Source: Streptomyces xanthophaeus (GTDB lineage: Bacteria > Actinomycetota > Actinomycetes > Streptomycetales > Streptomycetaceae). From it: a DNA stretch of 64,000 nt. Within the stretch, counting starts at the first letter, position 1. The number at the start of each line of letters is the position of its first letter. Below the pieces are notes generated by a model. That model was not told the origin of the DNA, did no database searches, and saw only the letters and a list, made by a program, of their open reading frames with translations. Shown here piece after piece: positions 17,945 to 26,956 of the stretch. Both the position numbers and the translations under genes were made by a program. The DNA lies in contig NZ_JOFT01000019.1 of the NCBI RefSeq assembly GCF_000725805.1, positions 186,001 to 250,000 on the forward strand. Reading direction: 5' to 3'.

Positions 17945-18754
17945 TCAGCTGGCGAACCTGGCCCGGAAAGCGGTGCGGTTGGGGGAGTCGGCAGCGCGGT
18001 CCCAGACGGCGAAGGTGATGCGGGCGAACGGGGCGCCGTGGGTGTCCAGGGCTTCGGCGAACGCGTCCGCCACCTCGGCCGGGTCATTGGCGAACACACC
18101 GCAGCCCCAGGCGCCGAGGACGAGCTCGCGCACGCCGTGGTGGGCGGCCACGCCGAGGACGCGGCGGGCGCGTTCGGTCAGAGTGCCCTTGACGTCGACC
18201 TTCTCCCCCGGCGAGTGCCGCGCCAGCTGGCCGGCGTTGGGAGCGGGGGAGGTCAGGAAGGAGACCTGGTACGCCTGGTCGAGCAGAGCGCGGGAACCGT
18301 CGCGGATTACCGGTACGTGCGGGGAGAAGATCACCCGGTGGCTGTAGTTGAGGTCTGCGGATGCCCGATGGGCCGCGTAGTAGTCGGGGGCTTCGAGCAG
18401 GCACGAGTAGAGGAGAGCCGTGCGGCACAGGTCTTCCTCCTGGGCCTTGGCGCCGCGCAGGTACCCGCCACCGGGGTTCCGGGCCGAGGCGAAGTTGAGG
18501 ACGGCGAGGTGCTCGACGCCTTCGTCGGTGAGGCGGCGGGCAGCGCGCAGGCTGTCCTCGTCGGTCACCTCTGCCTGACGGGTGAAGGGCCCGGTGGGCG
18601 CCGGGGCGAAGGCGGGGGAGTAGGAGACGGTCCCGGAGCGGGCGGCGGCGAGAGCAGGGGCTATGGAGACCCGGGCGCCGGTGGAGGTGGTGTAGCTGCC
18701 GGTGGTCGCCAAGCGTTCGTTCTCGGTGGCGAGGTTCCTCAGACGGTTACTCAT
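17945..18754 (-). CDS. Microbial-type poly(ADP-ribose) glycohydrolase (TIGR02452)
   Basis: 269 residues. The macrodomain signature is present: VLNFASARNPGGGYLRGAKA with GGG at 95-97, followed by QEE at 105-107. Together these match the bacterial PARG catalytic GGG-X6-8-QEE loop that positions ADP-ribose and the general acid Glu. The downstream YSHRVIFSPHVPVIRD and LGAWGCGVFANDPAEVA (second loop) complete the fold. The family reverses ADP-ribosylation. No ADP-ribosyltransferase gene is nearby. No Shine-Dalgarno is visible; TACCAT about 10 nt before the ATG suggests a leaderless transcript. Confidence 0.9.
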   Translation of the reverse strand: MSNRLRNLATENERLATTGSYTTSTGARVSIAPALAAARSGTVSYSPAFAPAPTGPFTRQAEVTDEDSLRAARRLTDEGVEHLAVLNFASARNPGGGYLRGAKAQEEDLCRTALLYSCLLEAPDYYAAHRASADLNYSHRVIFSPHVPVIRDGSRALLDQAYQVSFLTSPAPNAGQLARHSPGEKVDVKGTLTERARRVLGVAAHHGVRELVLGAWGCGVFANDPAEVADAFAEALDTHGAPFARITFAVWDRAADSPNRTAFRARFAS

Positions 18755-19181
18755 GAGGGCGATGGTAGCGAGGAATTAGTGTCAGAGTGACTATTTTTGA
18801 GAGTGCGTAAAGGGGCACCGGCACTCGCAGACCACGGAGAGGGGGCACCGCACCCAAAGTGATCGAAATGGCAGGAGCGGGAAGTCGTGGGAGCGATCGG
18901 CAGCGGGGAGGGTGCCCCCTCGGGTGGCCTGTGCTCTCGGCTACGGCCCGTGGTCGTCGCAGAGCCATCGGGCGGGACGGAAGGGCGCGGGCGCCCCGCA
19001 CGGCTGTACCCCAGCCCCGTGCTCTCGCGGTAGGCGATCCGTGGTGCCCCGGTCTCTGCAGGCTTCGAGCTCGGGGCGGACCCCGGCGAGCGGGGTGCCG
19101 GGGCGTAGAGGAGCGGCGCGGGCTCATGGACCGGCGCGGCCGAAGGCCGGACGCGGTACGTTGGGTCGCCGTCCTCCATGG
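18755..19181. other. Gap without a supported gene
   Basis: It contains the promoter region of the PARG gene; frames on either strand lack protein-like composition until the AraC fragment. Confidence 0.4.
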
Positions 19182-19266
19182 AGCCTTGGCGATGCGGACG
19201 GCAGTCACTTCACCCGAGCCTTCAAGAAGCACTGCGGTGACACTCCCCCCGAGTACGCCCGCTCGA
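19182..19266 (+). pseudogene. AraC-family regulator, last helix fragment
   Basis: The short reading SHFTRAFKKHCGDTPPEYAR is the second helix-turn-helix and conserved end of an AraC/XylS DNA-binding domain (SHFxRxFKxxxGxTPxxYR). Nothing upstream matches, so it is a small remnant. Confidence 0.55.
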
Positions 19267-19344
19267 CCGGAGCGGCCTCGCTCTCTCCGGACTGCCACCC
19301 GCCGGGCCGCGAGGTTGCCGAAAGCGATCGCTAGGATCAGAAAC

Positions 19345-19647
19345 ATGATCCGCCCCTGGTCGAAGTCTCCCGAGCGCAAGCACGTCATTGCCTCACTGGT
19401 ACTGACCACCCTGTTGGCGATCGGGTGGTACGGCTTTCAGCCCGCCCCCACCGACTGCGTCGTCTATCACGGGGCGTACGTTCCTCTTGAAGGGGAGGGG
19501 CCCGCCGCGAAGCAGCTCAAAGAGCTTGAGAAACAGGCTTCCGGCGCCGAGGAATGCCCACGGATGAGGCGCTGGGACACCTGGGGGTTCTCGATCTGTA
19601 CCGCAAGCGAAGGCGTTGCGGCGGACTGCGCCGCTGCCGCCGGGTAG
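19345..19647 (+). CDS. Small single-helix membrane protein, unknown
   Basis: One hundred residues from an ATG. A basic start (MIRPWSKSPERK) is followed by a hydrophobic segment (HVIASLVLTTLLAIGWYGF) and a Cys-containing exported tail. There is no clear Shine-Dalgarno; TAGGAT about 9 nt upstream is a Streptomyces-type -10 box and suggests leaderless translation. No family was recognised. Confidence 0.45.
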   Translation: MIRPWSKSPERKHVIASLVLTTLLAIGWYGFQPAPTDCVVYHGAYVPLEGEGPAAKQLKELEKQASGAEECPRMRRWDTWGFSICTASEGVAADCAAAAG

Positions 19648-19894
19648 CGGCGGTCGGGACATCGGTATGCCGCTGCCGAGGCGGCCCCCGCGGAGCCCGC
19701 GCAGGCCGCGGGGGCGCTGCCCCTCCTGGCCGCCCTTGGCGTCGGGTGCCCTGTGACGGAGAGATCCTCGGCGCGCTCAGTGCGCGCTCCGCGCAGCTAG
19801 GTAGGGATCTCTGGAACTGGATCTGACCGGAGTTCCGCGGAATGCCTGGTGCCGGTATGGAGGGCGCGTGGATCCAGAACCACCTCGGAGGCCG

Positions 19895-20179
19895 TCACCC
19901 AGCAGCCACAACCTGTCCGGCCGTGACCTGGGGAGGTTCAGGCAGCAACGACGCGAGGTTGTCCCGTACGAAGTCAGCGGCCCTCCTGACCGACTCTTCG
20001 GCCCCGGCTCGGTCTTCAAAGACGCTGGTGGAAAGCATCACTCCACCCCCCGCATTCACCCAGTAGTAGGCCACGAATCCAGGCACTTGGCGAAGGAGAG
20101 GCACAAACCCCTCATCCACTCGGCGTCCCGCCTCGGCAGGATCAGTCACCCCTTCATACCGTCGAACCACTGCGTACAT
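19895..20179 (-). CDS. ABM-like dimeric alpha/beta-barrel protein
   Basis: 94 residues. The pattern MYAVVRRYEGVTDPAEAGRR, GFVPLLRQVPGFVAYYWVN, VMLSTSVFEDRAGAEES is typical of the antibiotic-biosynthesis-monooxygenase/DUF fold: one ferredoxin-like unit with a GF-x-x-Y/W strand. AGGAG lies upstream of the ATG at 20179. Activity is unknown; such small proteins range from monooxygenases to non-enzymatic binders. Confidence 0.75.
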   Translation of the reverse strand: MYAVVRRYEGVTDPAEAGRRVDEGFVPLLRQVPGFVAYYWVNAGGGVMLSTSVFEDRAGAEESVRRAADFVRDNLASLLPEPPQVTAGQVVAAG

Positions 20180-20483
20180 GGCTGATCTCCTCACGGATCC
20201 CAAGTCGCCTCGTGCGAAACGACCTACCCCCACCGCGCGTCGCTGGCTCGCGGGAGATCCGGAAGGCACTCGGATAGGCGCACCGATGAGCCAACGGCAT
20301 CCACGGGAGACAAGGCCGGGCGGGCGAACCGGCTTCATGACGCTGCAGCCAGAGCCTTGTAGATCCACCCCGAAGGGCAGGACCGGCCTGCCGCAGCGGG
20401 GATTCCCGGCCCGACCGGTGCACCCGCGCTCCTTTGGCGGACCCCGCGCTGTGGCGGGCCGAGCGGGGTCGTACCCTGCGGCC
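20180..20483. other. Divergent intergenic region
   Basis: It separates the ABM-like gene from the carbonic anhydrase gene. No further gene is seen. TACCCT at about 20471-20476 is a possible -10 box for the anhydrase. Confidence 0.4.
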
Positions 20484-21104
20484 ATGAGCGACGCACCCAC
20501 CCTGACTCCGTCCGAAGCCTTCGAGCTGCTGCTGGCCGGCAACCAGCGGTTCACCGCAGGCACGCCGGAGCACCCGAACCAGGACGCAGCGCGGCGCGCC
20601 GAGACCGCGCCCGCTCAGCGCCCGTTCGCCGTCTTGTTCGGCTGCTCCGACTCCCGGCTTGCCGCCGAGATCATCTTCGACCGCGGCCTGGGCGATCTGT
20701 TCGTGGTCCGCACCGCAGGCCACGTGGCCGGGCCGGAGGTGCTGGGCAGCATCGAGTACGCAGTCAGCGTGCTGGACTGCCCTCTGGTCGTGGTGCTGGG
20801 CCACGACACGTGCGGCGCGGTCGCGGCCACCCGCACCGCCCTGACCGACGGTGTCATGGCCACCGGGTACGTACGCGATGTCATCGAACGCGTCACGCCC
20901 AGCGTCCTGGCCGCCCGTGCCGCCGGACTCACCGAGGACGACGACATCATCGCCGAGCACATACGCCACACGGTCGACCTCCTCCTGGACCGCTCCCGCG
21001 TGCTCGCAGACCAGGTCACCGCCGGCCAGGTAGCCGTGGTCGGTCTGTCCTACCGGCTGGCCGACGGCAGCGCCCGCGTTGTCACGACCCGCGGCCTGCC
21101 ATAG
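20484..21104 (+). CDS. Beta-class carbonic anhydrase
   Basis: 206 residues. The zinc site of beta-carbonic anhydrases is complete: Cys54-x-Asp56-x-Arg58 in GCSDSR, and His107-x-x-Cys110 in GHDTCGA. It interconverts CO2 and bicarbonate in the cytoplasm. DLFVVRTAGHV and GSIEYAVSVLDCPLVVVLGH are family motifs. No ribosome binding site precedes the ATG. A TACCCT hexamer 8-13 nt upstream suggests a leaderless mRNA, common in this group. No transporter is fused or adjacent. Confidence 0.95.
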   Translation: MSDAPTLTPSEAFELLLAGNQRFTAGTPEHPNQDAARRAETAPAQRPFAVLFGCSDSRLAAEIIFDRGLGDLFVVRTAGHVAGPEVLGSIEYAVSVLDCPLVVVLGHDTCGAVAATRTALTDGVMATGYVRDVIERVTPSVLAARAAGLTEDDDIIAEHIRHTVDLLLDRSRVLADQVTAGQVAVVGLSYRLADGSARVVTTRGLP

Positions 21105-21439
21105 GGAGCGGCCATCTGAACAGGGCGGTCACCGTCACTGGGATCGGTGGCGCGCTCCTCCTCCCGCAGTCCCTCGAAGCGATGCCCGCGGTCAGGAGAA
21201 GGCCGTGCTACACAGAGGGCCAGCCAGGCGGGCCAAGAAGGAGGCTGTCCGGAAGGCCAAGTGGCCGCGTCGGGAACAGCCGGTCCGGTGCGCGCGGTTG
21301 CACCGACCGAGGGACCGGGATCACGGGCGGGAACACGGAGACCGCATGGACGTCCGCCCCACCAGGCTCCGGACCTCAGGACCGCGGTACGCCCGTCCCG
21401 CAATGGGACCAATAAGCATTTCTGCAGGAGGACTGTTTC
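21105..21439. other. Gap without a supported gene
   Basis: Noncoding by composition; it ends with GCAGGAGG just before the PIG-L gene. Confidence 0.4.
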
Positions 21440-22273
21440 ATGACTGACCGGCCCTTGACGCTCATGGCTGTGCACGCCCACCCCGACGACGAGGCCACCG
21501 GAACCGGAGGGGTCCTCGCACGGTATGCGGCGGAAGGAATCCGCACGGTTCTCGTCACGTGTACCGACGGCCGTTGCGGTGACGGACCGGGCGGCGCCAA
21601 GCCAGGGGAGCCCGAGCACGATCCGGCGACCGTCGCCTTGATACGCCGTCAAGAACTCGAGGCAAGCTGTGACGTCCTGCAGGTCAGCAATCTAGAGATG
21701 CTGAGCTACGCCGACTCCGGGATGATGGGCTGGCCGAGCAACGACGCTCCCGGATCATTTTGGCAGGCCCCCGTGGAGGAAGGCGCCGCCCGGCTTGCGG
21801 AACTGATGCTGCGTTACCGACCCGATGTGGTGGTCACCTACGACGAGAACGGCTTCTACGGCCACCCCGACCACATCCAGGCCCACCGTATTACGACGGC
21901 GGCGCTGGAGATGACTGCGCTGACACCGAAGGTGTACTGGACGACGATGCCCCGCTCGGGGATGCGACGGCTCGGGGAGATCATGCGCGAGTTTCACGAG
22001 GACATGCCGGAGCCGGACCCTGCCGAGGCTGCCGCGATGGCCGAGATCGGGCTCCCCGACGATGAGATCACCACGTGGGTGGACACCACCGCGTTCAGCG
22101 GGCAGAAGTTCGACGCGTTGGCCGCGCACGCCAGCCAGGGCGAGAACATCTTCTTCCTCAAGATGGGCAAGGAGAGGTTCGGAGAGTTGATGGGCATGGA
22201 GACCTTCGTCCGTGTCCAAGACGCCACCGGCGCGGCCGTACCCGAGAACGATCTCTTCGCCGGACTGCGCTGA
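21440..22273 (+). CDS. PIG-L family deacetylase (MshB/Mca-like)
   Basis: 277 residues. Zinc and catalytic motifs are AHPDDE (His14, Asp16, Asp17) and GHPDHIQAH later in the protein, the HxxH-type second half of the site. RTVLVTCTDGRCGDG and RYRPDVVVTYDENGFYGHPD match the mycothiol-enzyme branch (MshB deacetylase, Mca amidase). Actinobacteria also carry many paralogues acting on sugars or antibiotics, so the substrate is left open. AGGAGG upstream fixes the ATG. It looks monocistronic. Confidence 0.9.
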   Translation: MTDRPLTLMAVHAHPDDEATGTGGVLARYAAEGIRTVLVTCTDGRCGDGPGGAKPGEPEHDPATVALIRRQELEASCDVLQVSNLEMLSYADSGMMGWPSNDAPGSFWQAPVEEGAARLAELMLRYRPDVVVTYDENGFYGHPDHIQAHRITTAALEMTALTPKVYWTTMPRSGMRRLGEIMREFHEDMPEPDPAEAAAMAEIGLPDDEITTWVDTTAFSGQKFDALAAHASQGENIFFLKMGKERFGELMGMETFVRVQDATGAAVPENDLFAGLR

Positions 22274-22705
22274 TCCGTCCGTCCGACCGACCGGTGGACC
22301 GGTGCGGAGGCGGTGGAGCGGCAGACCCGGAGATGCGGGAGCTCAACCGGCGCGCGTTCCCCTGCGAGGACGTTGCCCCCCGGGAGGCGCCGCCGCCGAT
22401 CGAGGATGCCCGCGTGCAGCGGCGCCTCCAGGCGGCGGTCTTTTTCGAGGACGCCGCCTCCGCCGGGTCCGCGCCGAGCATGCCCAGGGAGTCGTCGGGC
22501 GTCGTGTCCTGGCTTGCCGTTCCAGGGACGGGCCGGGCCGCCACGGTCCACGGAGACCCGGCAGCCCCGCCCTCCGGGTGTGGGCGGCGGCCGCCGGTCG
22601 CCCGACACCGGGGAGTGCCGTCAAGATAATGGCCGCATTCCGCCCTGACCCGGGCCCTCTTCAGTCAGTTCCCGGTCTGGCGCAGTGCGGCGCATCGACC
22701 CATCC
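22274..22705. other. Gap without a supported gene
   Basis: No convincing gene on either strand. It leads into an unusually AT-rich operator-like stretch. Confidence 0.4.
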
Positions 22706-22741
22706 TTAGACTTATTATTCATCTCTGGATAGGACGTCTAA
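22706..22741. promoter_or_regulatory. AT-rich dyad TTAGAC-N24-GTCTAA, candidate operator
   Basis: A 6-bp inverted repeat flanks an AT-rich core containing atctctggat, which is itself nearly palindromic. It lies 80 bp before the PLP-enzyme start in otherwise very GC-rich DNA. The YheO/DauR-like regulator encoded at the end of the operon is the obvious candidate to bind it. No transcript start is known. Confidence 0.45.
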
Positions 22742-22823
22742 CATGGGATCGCAGGGTGCCTGCCGGGCCGGGAGGCCCAGCAGGCACGACAGCAGGTCGA
22801 GCGAGTGGAAGCCGGAACCGCCC

Positions 22824-24008
22824 ATGAACGCCGAACAGCACTCAGCCGTCGCCACCCCGGACCTGTACGACCGGTCCGGAAAGCGCTACTCCCTGGACGA
22901 CCCGCGCTGGCGGGGCGAGGACGGCAGCCCCCTCGCGGTCAGTGCACTGCCGGGCCTGCGCCCCGAGCAGATCGACACCGCCGAACGGTCCCTGTGGCGC
23001 TACCACGCGGCCCTGCCCGTGCCGGCCGCCCGCCGGGTGAGCCTGGGCGAAGGGTGTACGCCGATGGTCGCGGTCGACTGGGCCGGCCGACGCGTCCACT
23101 TCAAGCTGGAGTGGTTCAACCCGACCTCCAGCTTCAAGGACCGGGGCGTATCGGTCATGATGGCCCACCTCGCGGCGCACGGCGCCGACCGCGTGCTCGA
23201 AGACAGTTCAGGCAACGGCGGTTCCGCGGTGGCCGCCTACGCCGCCGCCGCCGGTATCCGCGCCAAGATCATCGTTCCCGCCGCCACCTCGGCGGCCAAG
23301 ATCCTCCAGGCCCGCGCCTACGGAGCCGAGATCGAGCTCGTGGACGGCACCCGCGAAGAGGTCTCGGACGAGGCGATCCGGCAGTCGGAGAAGATCCCCT
23401 ACGCCAGCCACAACTGGCACCCCATGTTCATCCAGGGCACCAAGACCATCGCCTACGAAATGTGGGAGACCCTCGGCTTCACCGCGCCCGACAACGTAGT
23501 CCTCGTGGCCGGGGCCGGCAGCAACATCATCGGGTGCGACCTCGCGTTCGGCGAACTGCTCGACGCAGGCCAGATCGACAGGAGGCCGCGCCTCTTCGTC
23601 GGACAGCCCGAGCACTGGGCGACCATTGCCGACACGTTCAACGGCATCGACCCTGCCGGCCGCGGCGAGCGGCTGCCGACGATCGCCGAGGGCGCGTCCA
23701 TCGCCCACCCGGTCCGGCTGCCCGAGGCGGTGGAGGCCATCCGCCGCTCCGAAGGCGCCGCCTACGCCGTCCCCGAGGCGGAGATCCGCGCCGCGGTCCG
23801 CGCACTGAGCGCGCGGGGCTTGTACGCCGAGCCGACCAGCAGCGTCGCCGCGGCAACCCTCGACCACTTCATCGCGACCGGAGAGATCGCTCCCGGCGAG
23901 ACGACCGTGGTCGTGCTCACCGGTGCGGGGCTGAAGTCCGCCGAGAAGATGGCCGCGGTGTTCGCCGGGCCCTGTGACGGCGCTCAGGAATCGAGCTGCG
24001 CTCGATGA
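22824..24008 (+). CDS. PLP-dependent enzyme, threonine-synthase/tryptophan-synthase-beta fold
   Basis: 394 residues from the ATG at 22824; an upstream ATG at 22743 has no ribosome binding site. Fold-type II motifs are visible: the internal aldimine Lys105 in TSSFKDRG, the phosphate loop SSGNGGSAVAAYAAAAG, LVAGAGSNIIG, and EPTSSVAAATLD near the C-terminus. VSLGEGCTPM at the start resembles threonine synthase. It overlaps the YheO-like regulator by the ATGA at 24005. DauR, the best-known YheO relative, controls D-amino-acid catabolism, so an amino-acid ammonia-lyase or synthase is possible but unproven. Confidence 0.85.
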   Translation: MNAEQHSAVATPDLYDRSGKRYSLDDPRWRGEDGSPLAVSALPGLRPEQIDTAERSLWRYHAALPVPAARRVSLGEGCTPMVAVDWAGRRVHFKLEWFNPTSSFKDRGVSVMMAHLAAHGADRVLEDSSGNGGSAVAAYAAAAGIRAKIIVPAATSAAKILQARAYGAEIELVDGTREEVSDEAIRQSEKIPYASHNWHPMFIQGTKTIAYEMWETLGFTAPDNVVLVAGAGSNIIGCDLAFGELLDAGQIDRRPRLFVGQPEHWATIADTFNGIDPAGRGERLPTIAEGASIAHPVRLPEAVEAIRRSEGAAYAVPEAEIRAAVRALSARGLYAEPTSSVAAATLDHFIATGEIAPGETTVVVLTGAGLKSAEKMAAVFAGPCDGAQESSCAR

Positions 24009-24721
24009 CCCGTCCCACCGGCCGACCGGACGACAAACGCGCCGACCAGCCCGCCGTACCGCAAGACGAGCGCTGCGTACCGCAAGACGAGCGCTACGCA
24101 CGGGAAGACGAGCACCTGGTGCGGGAAGCCGAGCGCATCGCTGTCGCCGTCGGGCGCATGTTTCCCGGTCTGTGCGAGGTCGTCCTGCACGATCTGCGCC
24201 GCCCCGACAGTGCCATCCGCACCATCGAGAACAACCTGTCCGGACGGCAGGTCGGCGACTCCGCCACCGAACTGGGCCTGCGCCGCATCGCCGATCCCGA
24301 CTACCCCAGCGTCATCCAGAACTACAGCAACCAGTTTCCCGACGGCCGCCCGGCCAAGAGCACCTCGATCGGCATCAGGAACGCCGAGGGACGTTACGTG
24401 GCGGCCCTGTGCTTGAACCTGGACGTCAGCGCGCTGTCCCCGCTGGCCCTGACCCTGGCCAACCTCGTCGCCACGGATGTCGGCCACCACGGCGAGTCCC
24501 TGGAGACGCTGCGTGACCGCAGCGGACGTGAACTCCGGTCGGCCATCGACTCCTTCGCGGCACAGCGCTCCAACACCCCGCGTGGCCTCAACCGTGACCA
24601 GAAGCGCGAGCTGGTCCAGCGGCTGCATCGCGAGGGCTTCTTCGAGACCCGCAGTTCCGCACAACTCATCGCCGACCAGCTCGGCGTCTCCCGGGCGACC
24701 GTCTACAACTACACGAAGTAG
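24005..24721 (+). CDS. YheO/DauR-like PAS-HTH transcriptional regulator
   Basis: 238 residues. A variable N-terminus is followed by the YheO-type PAS region (FPGLCEVVLHDLRRPDSAIR, then IENNLSGRQVGDSATELGL and GIRNAEGRYVAALCLNLD) and a C-terminal HTH_22 domain (REGFFETRSSAQLIADQL, GVSRATVYNYTK). Start and stop overlap with the PLP-enzyme gene, indicating translational coupling. It probably senses a metabolite of that enzyme and acts on the dyad at 22706-22741. Confidence 0.88.
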   Translation: MTRPTGRPDDKRADQPAVPQDERCVPQDERYAREDEHLVREAERIAVAVGRMFPGLCEVVLHDLRRPDSAIRTIENNLSGRQVGDSATELGLRRIADPDYPSVIQNYSNQFPDGRPAKSTSIGIRNAEGRYVAALCLNLDVSALSPLALTLANLVATDVGHHGESLETLRDRSGRELRSAIDSFAAQRSNTPRGLNRDQKRELVQRLHREGFFETRSSAQLIADQLGVSRATVYNYTK

Positions 24722-25209
24722 CCATACCGATGAACGCCCTCCGAACCGGCCGCGATGTGCCCTGTGGCTCGCCGCAGAGGGGCGCTGGGCGCCTGCTGGA
24801 TGACGACCGGTTCGCCGGACACGCGGCGCTGGAAGTCGGCGGCAACCATCGACATGTACCGGTCCCGTACGTGACCAGTGTCGCCTCCCATGCGCCGTGG
24901 AACGGCCCTCCGGCCAGGCGGGCCGAGAATCCCCTGTCGAGGAGTCCGGAAGCGACGGCGGGGCTATTGCAGCCAACACCTCCGCGTGGGCCCTCTCCCT
25001 GGACGAGGGCCGACCGGCGCGGATCACCCCCCGGTCGTCAGGCCGGCCGGCTGCCTCGTCCTCGTCCTCGCCTTCGCCCTGCCTGCCGGCCGGCCTCTTC
25101 GGTGATCTCGGGCGCCACCGTGCCGGCCGCCGGAGCCGCTGCCTACGCGGTACGTCGCGCGGTGAGCGCCCGCAGGGCGTGAGCGCGGCACAACACGGGT
25201 CCCCTGTGG
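24722..25209. other. Gap without a supported gene
   Basis: About 490 bases; overlapping open frames on both strands have no ribosome binding sites or known motifs. Confidence 0.4.
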
Positions 25210-25632
25210 TCAACGGGTGGGGCGGGAGCGGATCAGAGCCCGCCGGCCCAGTGCAGTGCCGGTCAGCCCGAGGAGCAGGGCCACGTAGGCTCCGCCCAGC
25301 CCGTTGCCGGTGCCGAGTCCGCCGTCGGCGGTGGCCGCGACCAGCCCGCCGAGAGCCATGGCGATCAGCCCCGCCACTACGGCCGCCGTGGCTCCGAGCG
25401 ATCCGTTGGAGGTGCCGAAACGACCGGCGGGCCGGGTCACCGCCAGCACGGCAATGACCACGGCGACCAGCCCCAGCAGCCCGCCGGCGGTGGCCCCGAG
25501 CCGCCCGAGGCTGAAGTCGGTGACGCCGGCGGCAACGGGTTGGACCGAGGTATGCGCTGCCGCCGGTGCGGCAAGACCGAGCCCGGCGAGCAGGGCGGCC
25601 GCGGAGGCGGCGAACAGGCGACGAGGGGACAT
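25210..25632 (-). CDS. DUF6223-like membrane protein
   Basis: 140 residues with a signal-like N-terminus (FAASAAALLAGLGLAAPAAA), a VTDFSLGRLGATAG segment and hydrophobic glycine-rich helices containing GGLVAATADGGLGTGNGLGG. That reading fits the DUF6223 family as I remember it. AAGGAG lies 8 nt before the ATG. It is divergent from a two-component system, whose response regulator may control it. Function is unknown. Confidence 0.75.
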   Translation of the reverse strand: MSPRRLFAASAAALLAGLGLAAPAAAHTSVQPVAAGVTDFSLGRLGATAGGLLGLVAVVIAVLAVTRPAGRFGTSNGSLGATAAVVAGLIAMALGGLVAATADGGLGTGNGLGGAYVALLLGLTGTALGRRALIRSRPTR

Positions 25633-25828
25633 CAGGGTGCTCCTTCACTTCTCACGTCTGGATGTGGTTCGAGCATGTCGGCCGGGCCCCGGCAGGTCGT
25701 CCGGCAGGCGCAGACACTTCGCGCTACCACGGACGCGGCAGGTGCCGCCGGGCTACTGCGTGCGTGGTAGACGATCCCTCGTCCGCGAGCGGGATTCGCC
25801 CGCGGCAGCCTCGGGTTACGGTGCGCGC

Positions 25829-26956
25829 ATGAACAAAGGACGGTTCCGCGTTCGCGCCGGTGTCAGAGACTGGCTGATCGCCGTGGGCGTGGCGGCGGCG
25901 CTGCTGGTCACCGGTCTGTCCGGGCAGCACTCCGCCACGGGCCGCGGCCTGCTCGGCTACGTGCTGTTGGCCGTCGGCGGCTTGGCACTGGCCGCGGGCC
26001 GCCGGGCTCCGGTCGCCGTCCTCGCCGTCACCGGACTGTGCGCGGCGGGCTACCAGGCGGCAGGGTTCGACGTGGCCGCCGTCGCGTTCCTCTTCGCGGT
26101 GTACGCGGCCATGCGTGAGGGACACCGCACCATCACGGTGGCAACGAGCGTGGCCGTGCTGGCCGCTCTCCCCCTCGCAGCCCTCGCCTCGGGCCTGCAC
26201 GACACGGGCGAGGCGTTCGCGCAGGCCCGGGGCGCCCTCCAGATCGCCTGGCTCATCGCCGCCGGCGCCGCCGGTGAAGCCCTCCGGCAAGCCGAGCAGC
26301 GGGCAGACGAAGCCGAACGCACCCGGGAGGAGACCGCGAGGCGCCGCGCCGACGAGGAGCGACTGCATATCGCGCGGGAGCTCCACGATTCGCTCACCCA
26401 CCAGATCTCGGTCATCAAGGTGCAGTCCGAAGCCGCCGTCCATGTGGCCCGGAAGCGTGGCGAACCGGTCCCGGATGCCCTGCTGGCCATTCGGGAGGCC
26501 GGCCGGGAGGCGTCCCGGGAGCTCCGCGCCACCCTGGAGGCCCTGCGCGACGACGACACCACCCCGCCGCACGGGCTCGATCACGTCACCGAACTCGTCG
26601 AGCGGGCCGGCAGGAGCGGCCTGGAGGCGACGCTGACGATCGAGGGCCGGAGACACGGCGTGCCGACCGCAGTGGGCAGGACCGTCTACCGGGTCGTTCA
26701 GGAATCGCTGACCAACATCGCCCGTCACGCGGACGCCAGCACGGCATCGGTCCACATCGACTACCGGCCGCACACCCTCGCGATCCGCATCGACGACGAC
26801 GGCAAAGCCACGCCGGACAGTGCGCCAGAACCAGGCATCGGGCTCCTGGGGATGCACGAACGCGTCACCGCCCTGGGCGGCCGGCTCCGCGCCGAACCCA
26901 GAAGCGAAGGCGGCTTCACCGTCCAGGCAGAACTTCCCGTGGAACGAGCATCATGA
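25829..26956 (+). CDS. NarL/DesK-type membrane sensor histidine kinase
   Basis: 375 residues from the ATG at 25829. Four to five hydrophobic segments lie in the first 150 residues (for example WLIAVGVAAALLVTGLSG and GYVLLAVGGLALAAGRRAPV). A coiled linker is followed by the HisKA_3 box RELHDSLTHQIS with the phospho-acceptor His, an N-box (ESLTNIARHADAST), and GIGLLGMHERVTALGGRL as the G box. It overlaps the response regulator by four bases, so the two form an operon. Confidence 0.93.
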   Translation: MNKGRFRVRAGVRDWLIAVGVAAALLVTGLSGQHSATGRGLLGYVLLAVGGLALAAGRRAPVAVLAVTGLCAAGYQAAGFDVAAVAFLFAVYAAMREGHRTITVATSVAVLAALPLAALASGLHDTGEAFAQARGALQIAWLIAAGAAGEALRQAEQRADEAERTREETARRRADEERLHIARELHDSLTHQISVIKVQSEAAVHVARKRGEPVPDALLAIREAGREASRELRATLEALRDDDTTPPHGLDHVTELVERAGRSGLEATLTIEGRRHGVPTAVGRTVYRVVQESLTNIARHADASTASVHIDYRPHTLAIRIDDDGKATPDSAPEPGIGLLGMHERVTALGGRLRAEPRSEGGFTVQAELPVERAS

